Shown: positions 1-5,543, counted from the first letter of the stretch. The stretch: 5,600 nucleotides of DNA from an uncultured bacterium (GCA_903896585.1 CAITYI010000182.1:1-5600); one strand, 5' to 3'. Notes: generated by a model not told the origin, from the letters alone. Translations and numbers: made by a program.

Positions 1-318
1 AGTGGTCACCATTCGAATGATCTTGATTCCGTGGTCATTGACATATGTTCCGAGTATCCATCCGCGGAAAATCCCGACAGCGAGTGTTGCCAATATGGCG
101 GCCAAAAAAATTGAAGTCAGGGGGTCGCGGGTGGACACAAGGTAGGCGATGGTGATGGATGCAAATGCGGTGAGCGCCAGGGTTCCTACTGTCAAGATGC
201 TTAAGCGAATAATCCCCCGATGACCCACCCTGATATAGCGAACTTGCTCACTTGGAGTACTGAGTGGGCGTACCCACACAAAGTTAAAAATCGGCTTCCG
301 AAACTCAGGTTCAGGCAT
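1..318 (-). CDS. Membrane protein with probable PH-like domain, C-terminal part cut off by window edge
   Basis: An uninterrupted minus-strand frame of 106 codons runs from an ATG at 318 off the window edge, so the C-terminus is missing. The ATG overlaps the azlD stop in a TAATG junction, the usual sign of translational coupling, which places it as the third gene of the azlCD operon. Residues 1-35 are polar and probably cytoplasmic, and residues about 37-62 and 67-90 are two hydrophobic helices separated by a short polar loop (STRDP). The chain then becomes soluble with GTYVNDHGIKIIRMVTT. A pair of helices followed by a 'G-x-Y-V-x-x-x-G-I' strand is how many small actinobacterial PH-domain (YdbT/bPH2-like) membrane proteins begin their soluble domain. 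The reading frame and membrane topology are seen directly; the PH assignment rests on resemblance over about 15 residues and is tentative. A role in amino acid export is only suggested by position. Confidence 0.68.
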   Translation of the reverse strand, partial: MPEPEFRKPIFNFVWVRPLSTPSEQVRYIRVGHRGIIRLSILTVGTLALTAFASITIAYLVSTRDPLTSIFLAAILATLAVGIFRGWILGTYVNDHGIKIIRMVTT

Positions 319-626
319 TACGGTAACCAGCCGATCCATCTGATGAGAGCCGTAGATACTGCCGCCAAGAGCACCACCACTATAAATGGGGCTCGCAACA
401 GGAGCGCGATAAATGCCACGGTTAAGCCAATCAGTCGAGCGTCAATGCTTACCGCTGCCTCTACCGCAAAAGTTTGAACTACCACGAGTGCGGCAAGAAG
501 CGACACGGGCAATAGTCCCGTCATCCGCCGAATTGACTCACGTTCCAAAAAACTATGCGGAAGTAGGTAGCCCAATAACTTCTCGAGATATGTTCCCAGC
601 GAAGCGACAATCACAGTCATCCACAT
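318..626 (-). CDS. azlD: Branched-chain amino acid exporter small subunit AzlD
   Basis: This is the small membrane subunit of the AzlC-AzlD exporter (the BrnE partner of BrnF in Corynebacterium), which moves branched-chain amino acids and related compounds out of the cell. The protein is 102 aa, normal for the family, and almost entirely hydrophobic. A first helix (about 1-22) contains ASLGTYLEKLLGYLLP; a second (about 30-50) contains the family-like RRMTGLLPVSLLAALVVVQTF; a third and probably fourth follow from about 58 to 100. I chose the ATG at 626 because AGAAGGA lies 6 nt before it (633-639). An ATG at 647 would add seven polar residues and lie upstream of that ribosome site. An ATG at 620 makes a tidy ATGA overlap with the azlC stop, but the ribosome site would be 12 nt away. 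With the 626 start, azlD overlaps azlC by 10 bp and the next gene by 1 bp, so the three are probably translated from one mRNA. Confidence 0.86.
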   Translation of the reverse strand: MWMTVIVASLGTYLEKLLGYLLPHSFLERESIRRMTGLLPVSLLAALVVVQTFAVEAAVSIDARLIGLTVAFIALLLRAPFIVVVLLAAVSTALIRWIGWLP

Positions 627-1321
627 GGCTGTTCCTTCTTTCCCCACATCAGACTCGCTCCAACAGCCACCAGGGCGCTTGCAAGAACAGGAAGCCCAGG
701 TCGCAGCATCGGAATAAGAAGGAATGCAACAAGTCCACTGATAACTGCAACAGCGATCATTCTTCGGTTTTCAGTGGAACTTGAATTGACTAGGCGTGGC
801 CACAACAAGGCGAGAAAGCCCGCGGGGATCGCTGCATCTAGACCAAGCATCCCAGGGTCAGAGAGTTGAGACGCGCCCAATGATCCCAGCGCGGTACCAA
901 TATTCCACAAGACATAAACGCTTATCCCTGTTGCGAAGAATGCCCTTCGGGAACTAGTTCGAGAATCGCTGTACTTAAACGCCATTCCAGTTGATTCATC
1001 TATTGTCAACTGGGCGGCTACTGGAATATGTCCTTTGCGAAGTTGCAGAACGGGGGACAGCGATAGTGAGTAGAGACTATTTCGAGCTCCAAGAAGTAAC
1101 GCCGTCACCACCGCTACCAGCGCACCGCCACCTGCGCCGAGAACACCTACCAGTGCAAATTGGGAGGCACCCGTGAACATGAATAACGAAAGGGTCTGTG
1201 TTTGCCAGAAATCAAGACCACTTGCAATGGAAATGGCTCCGAATGACAGTGCATAGGCACCGGTAGCTAGCCCAATGCTCAGGGCATTTAGGTGTATTTC
1301 CCTGTTTGTGCTGCTTTTCAC
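617..1321 (-). CDS. azlC: Branched-chain amino acid exporter large subunit AzlC
   Basis: This is the large integral-membrane subunit of the AzlCD (BrnFE-type) exporter, 234 aa and full length for the family. Motifs typical of AzlC appear in order: GASQF (residues 51-55) at the end of the second hydrophobic segment, LGARNSLY (77-84), LTIDESTGMA (105-114), and LDAAIPAGFLALLWPRL (161-177). Hydrophobic stretches at about 12-35, 42-62, 65-82, 128-148, 160-176, 188-205 and 207-226 suggest six or seven helices. The N-terminus is short and polar with no cleavable signal peptide. The start is a GTG at 1321, supported by GGAG at 1327-1330 with 5 nt spacing. The 3' end overlaps azlD, whose product is the obligate partner. 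The family is known to export branched-chain amino acids, and methionine in corynebacteria; the exact substrate here cannot be read from sequence. Confidence 0.92.
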   Translation of the reverse strand: MKSSTNREIHLNALSIGLATGAYALSFGAISIASGLDFWQTQTLSLFMFTGASQFALVGVLGAGGGALVAVVTALLLGARNSLYSLSLSPVLQLRKGHIPVAAQLTIDESTGMAFKYSDSRTSSRRAFFATGISVYVLWNIGTALGSLGASQLSDPGMLGLDAAIPAGFLALLWPRLVNSSSTENRRMIAVAVISGLVAFLLIPMLRPGLPVLASALVAVGASLMWGKKEQPCG

Positions 1322-1356
1322 GTGATCTCCGGATCAACGAAGGTATTAATTGAGTC

Positions 1357-1362
1357 AGGCTA
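1357..1362 (-). promoter_or_regulatory. Possible -10 element for azlC operon
   Basis: On the minus strand TAGCCT fits the actinobacterial TAnnnT -10 pattern. It would start transcription near 1350 and leave a leader of about 29 nt that includes the GGAG ribosome site of azlC. No convincing -35 hexamer is present at 16-19 bp spacing. The 11-bp direct repeats at 1367-1397 lie in and just upstream of the spacer. Confidence 0.35.
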
Positions 1363-1366
1363 ACGG

Positions 1367-1397
1367 GCAGACCCAAATGTGACCGAGCAGACCCAAA
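1367..1397. repeat. Pair of 11-bp direct repeats upstream of azlC, 20 bp apart
   Basis: GCAGACCCAAA occurs at 1367-1377 and again at 1387-1397 (TTTGGGTCTGC on the azlC strand). The start-to-start distance of 20 bp is about two helical turns, so both copies face the same side of the DNA. They sit 46 to 76 bp upstream of the azlC start codon, around the place a -35 element would be. This is a plausible two-site operator for the exporter operon. In other bacteria azl/brn operons are controlled by Lrp-type regulators (AzlB, Lrp), but no regulator gene is in view. Confidence 0.45.
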
Positions 1398-1423
1398 CTC
1401 AGGACATTAGCCGCCTCAACGTG

Positions 1424-1469
1424 TCACCATGTGAAGCCGGCGTGCGCGGGGGGCTCGCCGGCATGGTGA
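1424..1469 (-). terminator. GC-rich bulged hairpin, possible terminator of the acetyltransferase gene
   Basis: TCACCAT (1424-1430) pairs with ATGGTGA (1463-1469), and GCCGGCG (1436-1442) pairs with CGCCGGC (1456-1462). This gives 14 base pairs with a 5-nt bulge on one side and a 13-nt loop. It lies 40 nt beyond the stop of the minus-strand acetyltransferase gene and before azlC. No U-tract follows on either strand, so it is not a classical intrinsic terminator. Actinobacterial terminators often lack the U-tract, so termination remains plausible; RNA protection or a cis-regulatory role is also possible. Confidence 0.4.
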
Positions 1470-1496
1470 GGTCTCTCATAAAACTAGTGAGAGTCC
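1470..1496. repeat. Small inverted repeat adjoining the large hairpin
   Basis: CTCTCA (1473-1478) is complementary to TGAGAG (1488-1493) around a 9-nt A/T-rich loop. A T-T mismatch and two further G-C pairs (1470-1471 with 1495-1496) extend the stem. It begins on the base after the 1424-1469 hairpin ends and lies 14 nt beyond the acetyltransferase stop codon. With the larger hairpin it would form a tandem stem-loop at the mRNA 3' end. The stem is weaker than its neighbour. Confidence 0.35.
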
Positions 1497-1509
1497 AGAA
1501 GTCATTGCC

Positions 1510-2010
1510 TTATCGCAGTGAGGTGTGAAGTTTCACCTCTTCTCGGAGATATTCGGAGTCCATCCCGCTGCTGAGTCTTTCGGCGCCAGTCCGCTCCCAT
1601 CCAGAGCCTTCCAGCAGTTGGATGGCGGCGACTTCCTCTATTCCAATCCAAGCTTCTATAAAGTCTGCTCCGAAGCCTTTTGCAATATCGGCACACGCAT
1701 TGGTCAATCGAGACCCCACCTGTTGGCGCCTTTCGGCGGGAAGCACTTCGAGCAAAATGAGTTCGGCATTTTGGGAATTGGGTGATCTGACTATCCCAGC
1801 GCACCCTACGAGAGTGGAACTATGGTCCTTTTCTACGACAATGATGCGACCCTCACCCTGCTGGTCCTGAATCGCAGCGGCCCATTGTGCTGACATGTGG
1901 TCAAGATCATCGATACTTGCGATTTTCAAGCCTCGGTCGGTCCATGAGTTTATTTGAATTTCAGCGATACTGGTTGCATCATCAATCCGAGCCAGGCGGG
2001 TGGTGAACAT
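1510..2010 (-). CDS. GNAT-family N-acetyltransferase, substrate unknown
   Basis: The 166-aa protein has the length and layout of a single-domain GCN5-related acetyltransferase using acetyl-CoA. After an N-terminal MFTTRLARIDDATSIAEIQINSW, typical of GNAT beta1-alpha1, comes a variable segment and a strand pair, IIVVEKDHSSTLVGCAGIVR (56-75). Then follows motif A: AELILLEVLPAERRQQVGSRL (82-102), in which Q96-x-x-G99 matches the acetyl-CoA pyrophosphate loop Q/R-x-x-G-x-G/A, although R101 replaces the final small residue. Motif B-like IEEVAAIQLLEGSGWERTGA (124-143) matches the common 'N..A..LYE..GF' end of the fold. Substrate cannot be inferred. The gene stands alone, transcribed away from thyX. 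The ATG at 2010 has no Shine-Dalgarno, but TAACGT lies 7 nt before it, suggesting a leaderless mRNA. Hairpins follow the stop codon. Confidence 0.83.
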   Translation of the reverse strand: MFTTRLARIDDATSIAEIQINSWTDRGLKIASIDDLDHMSAQWAAAIQDQQGEGRIIVVEKDHSSTLVGCAGIVRSPNSQNAELILLEVLPAERRQQVGSRLTNACADIAKGFGADFIEAWIGIEEVAAIQLLEGSGWERTGAERLSSGMDSEYLREEVKLHTSLR

Positions 2011-2017
2011 GAGTCAC

Positions 2018-2023
2018 ACGTTA
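2018..2023 (-). promoter_or_regulatory. Probable -10 element for leaderless acetyltransferase mRNA
   Basis: TAACGT on the minus strand fits TAnnnT and is separated from the ATG at 2010 by 7 nt, so transcription would begin at or next to the A of the start codon. An overlapping alternative, TAGATA (2022-2027), would give a leader of only a few nucleotides. The region a -35 would occupy reaches into the 15-bp tandem repeats. Confidence 0.45.
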
Positions 2024-2040
2024 TCTAGCCGTTCGAAATC

Positions 2041-2085
2041 TGTTTAACCCAGATCTGTTTAACCCAGATCTGTTTAACCCAGATC
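2041..2085. repeat. Three perfect 15-bp tandem repeats
   Basis: The unit TGTTTAACCCAGATC is present three times without a mismatch at 2041-2055, 2056-2070 and 2071-2085. A degraded partial copy (TATTT) follows and an ATC precedes. Each internal junction makes the palindrome CAGATCTG. The array lies between the divergent acetyltransferase gene and thyX, 31 bp from the first start codon and 57 bp from the second. Perfect identity suggests recent slippage or a maintained binding array; a period of 15 bp is about 1.5 helical turns, so successive copies would face opposite sides of the DNA. Confidence 0.95.
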
Positions 2086-2130
2086 TATTTCACGGTGCGC
2101 CGGGTTCGCCGGTAAAGGGTTTACTCGCGC

Positions 2131-2136
2131 TAGGCT
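2131..2136 (+). promoter_or_regulatory. Probable -10 element for leaderless thyX mRNA
   Basis: TAGGCT lies 6 nt before the thyX GTG and is identical to the hexamer before dapA. The intervening GGAGGA touches the GTG with no spacing, too close to act as a ribosome site for it. It would lie outside the transcript if transcription starts at the GTG. No clear -35 is visible. Confidence 0.55.
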
Positions 2137-2142
2137 GGAGGA

Positions 2143-2871
2143 GTGAAAATTGATGATCCCGCGGTCGAGTTTCGGCACGATATAACCGTTGAGTTGGTCA
2201 GGTCCAGTGCAAGTGACTCAGATGTCGTTTTTGCCGCCAGGGTCTCAACGGTTGGTGAGCAATCCCTCGAAGACGTTGATGCTGATCCGCAACGATCATC
2301 GGGTCTGATTAATTACCTTATGCGCGATCGACACGGAAGCCCATTCGAGCACAACTCCATGACTTTCTTTGTGCATGCTCCGATTTTTGTGTGGCGTGAA
2401 CACATGCGGCACCGCATTGCAAGTTATAACGAGGAATCTGGCCGTTATCGCGAACTACTTCCCGTCTTTTATATCCCTGACGCCGACCGTCCCATCATCC
2501 AATCAGGAAAACCAGGAGCTTATGAATTCCATCAAGGAAGCCCGGAACAATCTTTGCTCGTCGATTCTTCTATGCGTGAATCATGCCGCCAGGCATATGC
2601 CAGCTACCAAGAGATGCTCAGCGCTGGAGTAGCCCGCGAAGTGGCGCGTATGGTCTTACCGGTCACCATCTATTCGTCAGCGTATGTCACGCTCAATGCG
2701 CGCTCCCTCATGAATTTCCTTTCATTGCGAAGGAAGGTAGACGGTTCCCATTTCCCTTCCTATCCACAGCGCGAGATTGAGATGGTTGCCGAGCACTATG
2801 AGGCCTACTTTGAAAAACTCATGCCTCTCACGCATGCTGCGTTTATCGCCCATGGACGGGTTGCGCCCTAA
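2143..2871 (+). CDS. thyX: Flavin-dependent thymidylate synthase ThyX
   Basis: ThyX makes dTMP from dUMP in the cytoplasm, using methylenetetrahydrofolate as carbon donor and FAD/NADPH for reduction; it is unrelated in fold to ThyA. The 242-aa protein is full length. The signature RHR-x7-S is intact as RHRIASYNEES (residues 89-99), followed by GRY. Other conserved blocks are HGSPFEH (64-70), the helix GVAREVARMVLP (162-173), NARSLMNFLSLR (185-196), whose arginine and asparagine contact nucleotide in known structures, and PQREIEMVAEHY (208-219) near the C-terminus. The GTG at 2143 is the best start: it keeps the N-terminal strand ITVELVRSSASDSDVVFAAR, and no other in-frame start comes before residue 18 (a TTG). 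The gene ends 35 bp before dapA. ThyX makes tetrahydrofolate directly, so dihydrofolate reductase demand is lower than with ThyA. Confidence 0.97.
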   Translation: MKIDDPAVEFRHDITVELVRSSASDSDVVFAARVSTVGEQSLEDVDADPQRSSGLINYLMRDRHGSPFEHNSMTFFVHAPIFVWREHMRHRIASYNEESGRYRELLPVFYIPDADRPIIQSGKPGAYEFHQGSPEQSLLVDSSMRESCRQAYASYQEMLSAGVAREVARMVLPVTIYSSAYVTLNARSLMNFLSLRRKVDGSHFPSYPQREIEMVAEHYEAYFEKLMPLTHAAFIAHGRVAP

Positions 2872-2876
2872 TCCCG

Positions 2877-2893
2877 GTACGAGCAAGTACGAG
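2877..2893 (+). repeat. GTACGAG direct repeat just upstream of dapA -10
   Basis: GTACGAG is repeated at 2877-2883 and 2887-2893, a 10-bp period or about one helical turn. The second copy directly abuts the TAGGCT hexamer. It occupies most of the spacer between a presumed -35 and the -10 of dapA. It could be an operator, or the remnant of a short duplication. Confidence 0.5.
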
Positions 2894-2899
2894 TAGGCT
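2894..2899 (+). promoter_or_regulatory. Probable -10 element for leaderless dapA mRNA
   Basis: TAGGCT is followed by 7 nt and then the dapA ATG at 2907, so the predicted transcription start coincides with the start codon. There is no purine-rich Shine-Dalgarno at normal distance; TTGGGCT lies in the gap. dapA could thus be transcribed separately even though thyX ends only 35 bp upstream. Confidence 0.55.
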
Positions 2900-2906
2900 T
2901 TGGGCT

Positions 2907-3821
2907 ATGGAAAACCCGTTGCGCTCCACACCATTTGGAGTAATGCTCACCGCAATGATCTCACCATTTAACTCGGATGGCTCCCAGGACTTAGCCGGCG
3001 CCCAGCAACTGGCAACTCATTTGGTTGACAATCTCAAGCACGATGGCCTCGTGGTCAACGGCACGACCGGTGAAGGTTCCACAAAGACCGATGCCGAGGA
3101 TCTGGCCCTCCTGCAGGCAGTTTTGGAAGCGGTCGGGGATCGAGCTACCGTGATAGCAGGTGTGGGAACAAATGACACAGCGCACTCACTATCGAGTGCT
3201 CGCTCTGCCGCAAAAGCAGGCGCACACGCACTGATGGCTTCGTCGCCCTACTACAACCGACCGCCGCAGGCCGGAATTATTGCCCATTTCACTGCGATTG
3301 CGGATTCCACAGATCTACCGCTTATGACTTATGACATTCCCAGGCGTACCGGTGTATCCATAGAGACTGAGACTCTCGTTCGACTCGCGGAACACCCGCG
3401 AATCATTGCGAATAAGGATGCCAAAGGAGACCTCGAGGCCAGCCAATGGGCCATGGCGAGAACGGATCTTGCCTGGTACTCGGGTGAAGATGCCTTAAAT
3501 CTTGCATTACTCGCGGTCGGGGCGTCCGGAATGGTGTCTGTTGTGGGACACCTGGTGGGTGACCGCTTGCGCGACATGGCCGAGGCTCTCTGGTCTGGCG
3601 ACATTGTTACTGCACAGAAACTTAATGAATCTATGCTTCCCGTGTTCACCGGTATTTTTCGGAGTCAAGGCGTGATTCTGACGAAGGCCGCCTTGCAATT
3701 ACAAGGTTTACCTAGTGGTCCGGTGAGGTTGCCGTTGGTGAATGCAACGGATGCCGAGATCGACCAACTCATCCAAGATCTCACCGAAGGTGGGGTAGCG
3801 CTCACGCATGCTCGCCCATAA
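2907..3821 (+). CDS. dapA: 4-hydroxy-tetrahydrodipicolinate synthase DapA
   Basis: DapA condenses pyruvate with aspartate semialdehyde, the first step committed to diaminopimelate and lysine. It is a cytoplasmic class I aldolase with a TIM barrel. The 304-aa protein keeps every key residue with a constant offset of nine from E. coli DapA: the threonine pair T53-T54 in NGTTGEGST, Y116 in SPYYNRPP (112-120), Y142 and R147 in YDIPRRTG (142-149), and the Schiff-base lysine K170 in ANKDAKGD (168-175). SGEDALNLALLAVGASGMVSVV (192-213) matches the loop before the last barrel strands. The VKDAKGD-like lysine motif and YSG(E/D)D are usual in Actinobacteria. The ATG at 2907 follows a -10-like hexamer by 7 nt. 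The 3' end overlaps rnj by 14 bp. The thyX-dapA-rnj order is conserved in mycobacteria, though the enzymes share no pathway. Confidence 0.97.
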   Translation: MENPLRSTPFGVMLTAMISPFNSDGSQDLAGAQQLATHLVDNLKHDGLVVNGTTGEGSTKTDAEDLALLQAVLEAVGDRATVIAGVGTNDTAHSLSSARSAAKAGAHALMASSPYYNRPPQAGIIAHFTAIADSTDLPLMTYDIPRRTGVSIETETLVRLAEHPRIIANKDAKGDLEASQWAMARTDLAWYSGEDALNLALLAVGASGMVSVVGHLVGDRLRDMAEALWSGDIVTAQKLNESMLPVFTGIFRSQGVILTKAALQLQGLPSGPVRLPLVNATDAEIDQLIQDLTEGGVALTHARP

Positions 3822-5493
3822 TTTTCAGGATTTACCGGAAGCACCGGTGCTGCCAAAAGGCACATTGCGCATCATGCCATTGGGGGGCATTGGTGAAATC
3901 GGCAGAAATATGACCGTTTTCGAATTTGATGACAAGTTACTTATTGTCGATTGTGGTGTCCTATTTCCCGAGGAATCTCATCCCGGCATAGACCTGATTT
4001 TACCTGACTTCGGTCCAATCCTCGAGAGATTGGACTCGGTGTTAGCGATTGTGCTGACTCACGGTCACGAGGATCACATTGGAGCAGTCCCATACTTGCT
4101 GCGGTATAAACCCGATATTCCAATTATTGGTTCGCAGTTGACATTGGCCTTCGTGCAAGCAAAATTGAAAGAGCATCGGATAACTCCTTACACATTGGCG
4201 GTAACCGATAAAGGGACTGAAAAAATTGGTCCATTTGACATTGAATTCTTGGCGGTGAATCACTCGATTCCCGATGCCATGGCTTTGTCCATCACCACGC
4301 CCGCGGGTCGCGTACTTCACACGGGAGACTTCAAGATGGACCAGTTACCCCTTGATGGTCGACTCACCGATCTCAATAGTTTTGCCCGCTTGGGTGACAT
4401 GGGTGTTGATCTTTTGATGATTGACAGCACCAACGCTGAAGTTCCGGGATTTGTTCCCAGTGAGCGGGAGATTGTGCCGGTACTTGATCGAGTATTCACG
4501 CGAGCATCGGGTCGGGTGATTGTTGCTTCATTTGCCTCGCACGTGCACCGTATTCAGCAAATAATCGATACTGCGGTAGCTCATAATCGAAAGGTTGCTT
4601 TTGTTGGGCGGTCAATGGTGCGCAACATGACCGTGGCGCGAGACTTGGGGTATTTGTCGATTCCAGGTAACACGTTGATCTCCCTCGATGAACTTGCCCT
4701 TTTGCCGGATAATCGCGCTGTCCTTATCTGTACCGGCTCGCAAGGTGAACCTATGGCGGTCTTGTCCCGGATCGCCAATCGAAATCATGAGATTGCAGTG
4801 GGCGACAACGACACAATTGTGTTGGCATCCTCGCTGATTCCGGGAAACGAAAACGCAGTAAACCGTGTGATTAATGGACTCACGAAACTGGGTGCTCAGA
4901 TTGTTCATAAATCCAATGCATTGGTGCACGTCTCTGGCCACGCGGCCGCAGGTGAACTCCGCTACGTCATGAATATTGTGAAACCTCGTTACGTGATGCC
5001 GATACACGGGGAGTGGCGACATCTGGCAGCCAACGCGGGCATTGCCGAGAGTGTTGGAATCCCTGCCGATCGAGTACTGCTCACCGGCGATGGCGTGTCG
5101 GTGGACTTAGCCGACGGTCACGCTCATATTTCCGGTTATCTGCCACTTCGTGAGGTGTATGTCGATGGCGCCAGCGTTGGAAGCGTAGATGAAAGTTTGC
5201 TCAAGGATCGACGGATTTTGGGAGAGGAGGGCTTTATCTCCGTGTTCGCCGCCGTGAATTTCGCGAACTGCGAGGTTGTGGTCGGACCTGAAATCCATGA
5301 AAGGGGGGTGGGCCAAGCTCACGATCACCATGAAATCGTGGAAAAAGTCCGAATATCCTTAATTGAGGCCATGAAAGACGGGGTCCACGACCCCCATGAA
5401 CTATCCCAAAGGGCCCGGAAAGTGGTGGGCAAATGGGTCGGTACCACTCATCGCCGCAGACCCATGATTGTTCCGGTCGTCATTCAGGTGTGA
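3808..5493 (+). CDS. rnj: Ribonuclease J, beta-CASP metallo-ribonuclease
   Basis: RNase J is a zinc-dependent enzyme with 5'-to-3' exonuclease and endonuclease activity in mRNA decay and rRNA maturation, and it is the single RNase J usual in Actinobacteria. The 561-aa protein is full length. The metallo-beta-lactamase part begins with LGGIGEIGRNMTVFE (25-39). It has the metal motif HGHEDH (85-90), a further ligand at NHSIPD (H152), and HTGDFKMD (171-178, D174). The beta-CASP insert includes DSTNAEVPGF (206-215), ASFASHVHRIQQI (240-252), the conserved TGSQGEP (309-315) and VSGHAAAGEL (375-384). PIHGEWRHL (398-406) supplies the last histidine ligand. The C-terminal domain spans about residues 450-561. 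The ATG at 3808 overlaps dapA by 14 bp. GGTGGGG at 3789-3795 is about 12 nt away and weak, so translation is probably coupled to dapA. The next in-frame ATG (residue 23) would cut into the fold. Confidence 0.97.
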   Translation: MLAHNFQDLPEAPVLPKGTLRIMPLGGIGEIGRNMTVFEFDDKLLIVDCGVLFPEESHPGIDLILPDFGPILERLDSVLAIVLTHGHEDHIGAVPYLLRYKPDIPIIGSQLTLAFVQAKLKEHRITPYTLAVTDKGTEKIGPFDIEFLAVNHSIPDAMALSITTPAGRVLHTGDFKMDQLPLDGRLTDLNSFARLGDMGVDLLMIDSTNAEVPGFVPSEREIVPVLDRVFTRASGRVIVASFASHVHRIQQIIDTAVAHNRKVAFVGRSMVRNMTVARDLGYLSIPGNTLISLDELALLPDNRAVLICTGSQGEPMAVLSRIANRNHEIAVGDNDTIVLASSLIPGNENAVNRVINGLTKLGAQIVHKSNALVHVSGHAAAGELRYVMNIVKPRYVMPIHGEWRHLAANAGIAESVGIPADRVLLTGDGVSVDLADGHAHISGYLPLREVYVDGASVGSVDESLLKDRRILGEEGFISVFAAVNFANCEVVVGPEIHERGVGQAHDHHEIVEKVRISLIEAMKDGVHDPHELSQRARKVVGKWVGTTHRRRPMIVPVVIQV

Positions 5494-5537
5494 CACGCGG
5501 GATGGTTGTGACTGCTGGGATTTCGGCCAATACTCGG

Positions 5538-5543
5538 TACTCT
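5538..5543 (+). promoter_or_regulatory. Possible -10 element for leaderless downstream gene
   Basis: TACTCT fits TAnnnT and is followed by 7 nt and the ATG at 5551, the same arrangement as before dapA. No Shine-Dalgarno lies in the 57-bp gap after rnj, and no terminator-like hairpin with a U-tract is visible there. Confidence 0.42.

Noticed and set aside
104..110. Run of seven A (T on the coding strand) as a programmed or accidental frameshift in the truncated membrane gene
   Set aside because: The frame stays open on both sides and gives sensible membrane helices across the run, so no frameshift is needed.
413..784. 123-codon open frame on the plus strand across azlD and azlC
   Set aside because: It is antisense to two recognised membrane proteins, and its low-complexity polar translation lacks any family signature.
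1424..1496. Integron attC-like or other recombination site
   Set aside because: The imperfect palindrome lacks the paired RYYYAAC/GTTRRRY ends, and there is no integrase or cassette structure.
2029..2045. GTTCGAAATC resembling a tRNA T-loop
   Set aside because: The flanking bases do not form a T-stem, and no acceptor, D or anticodon arms can be found around it on either strand.
2041..2085. Short CRISPR-like array
   Set aside because: The 15-bp units are head to tail with no spacers and there are no cas genes nearby.
4612..5022. 136-codon open frame on the minus strand inside rnj
   Set aside because: It lies entirely opposite the well-supported RNase J coding sequence, and its translation shows no recognisable motif and an unnatural His/Cys/Arg-rich composition.
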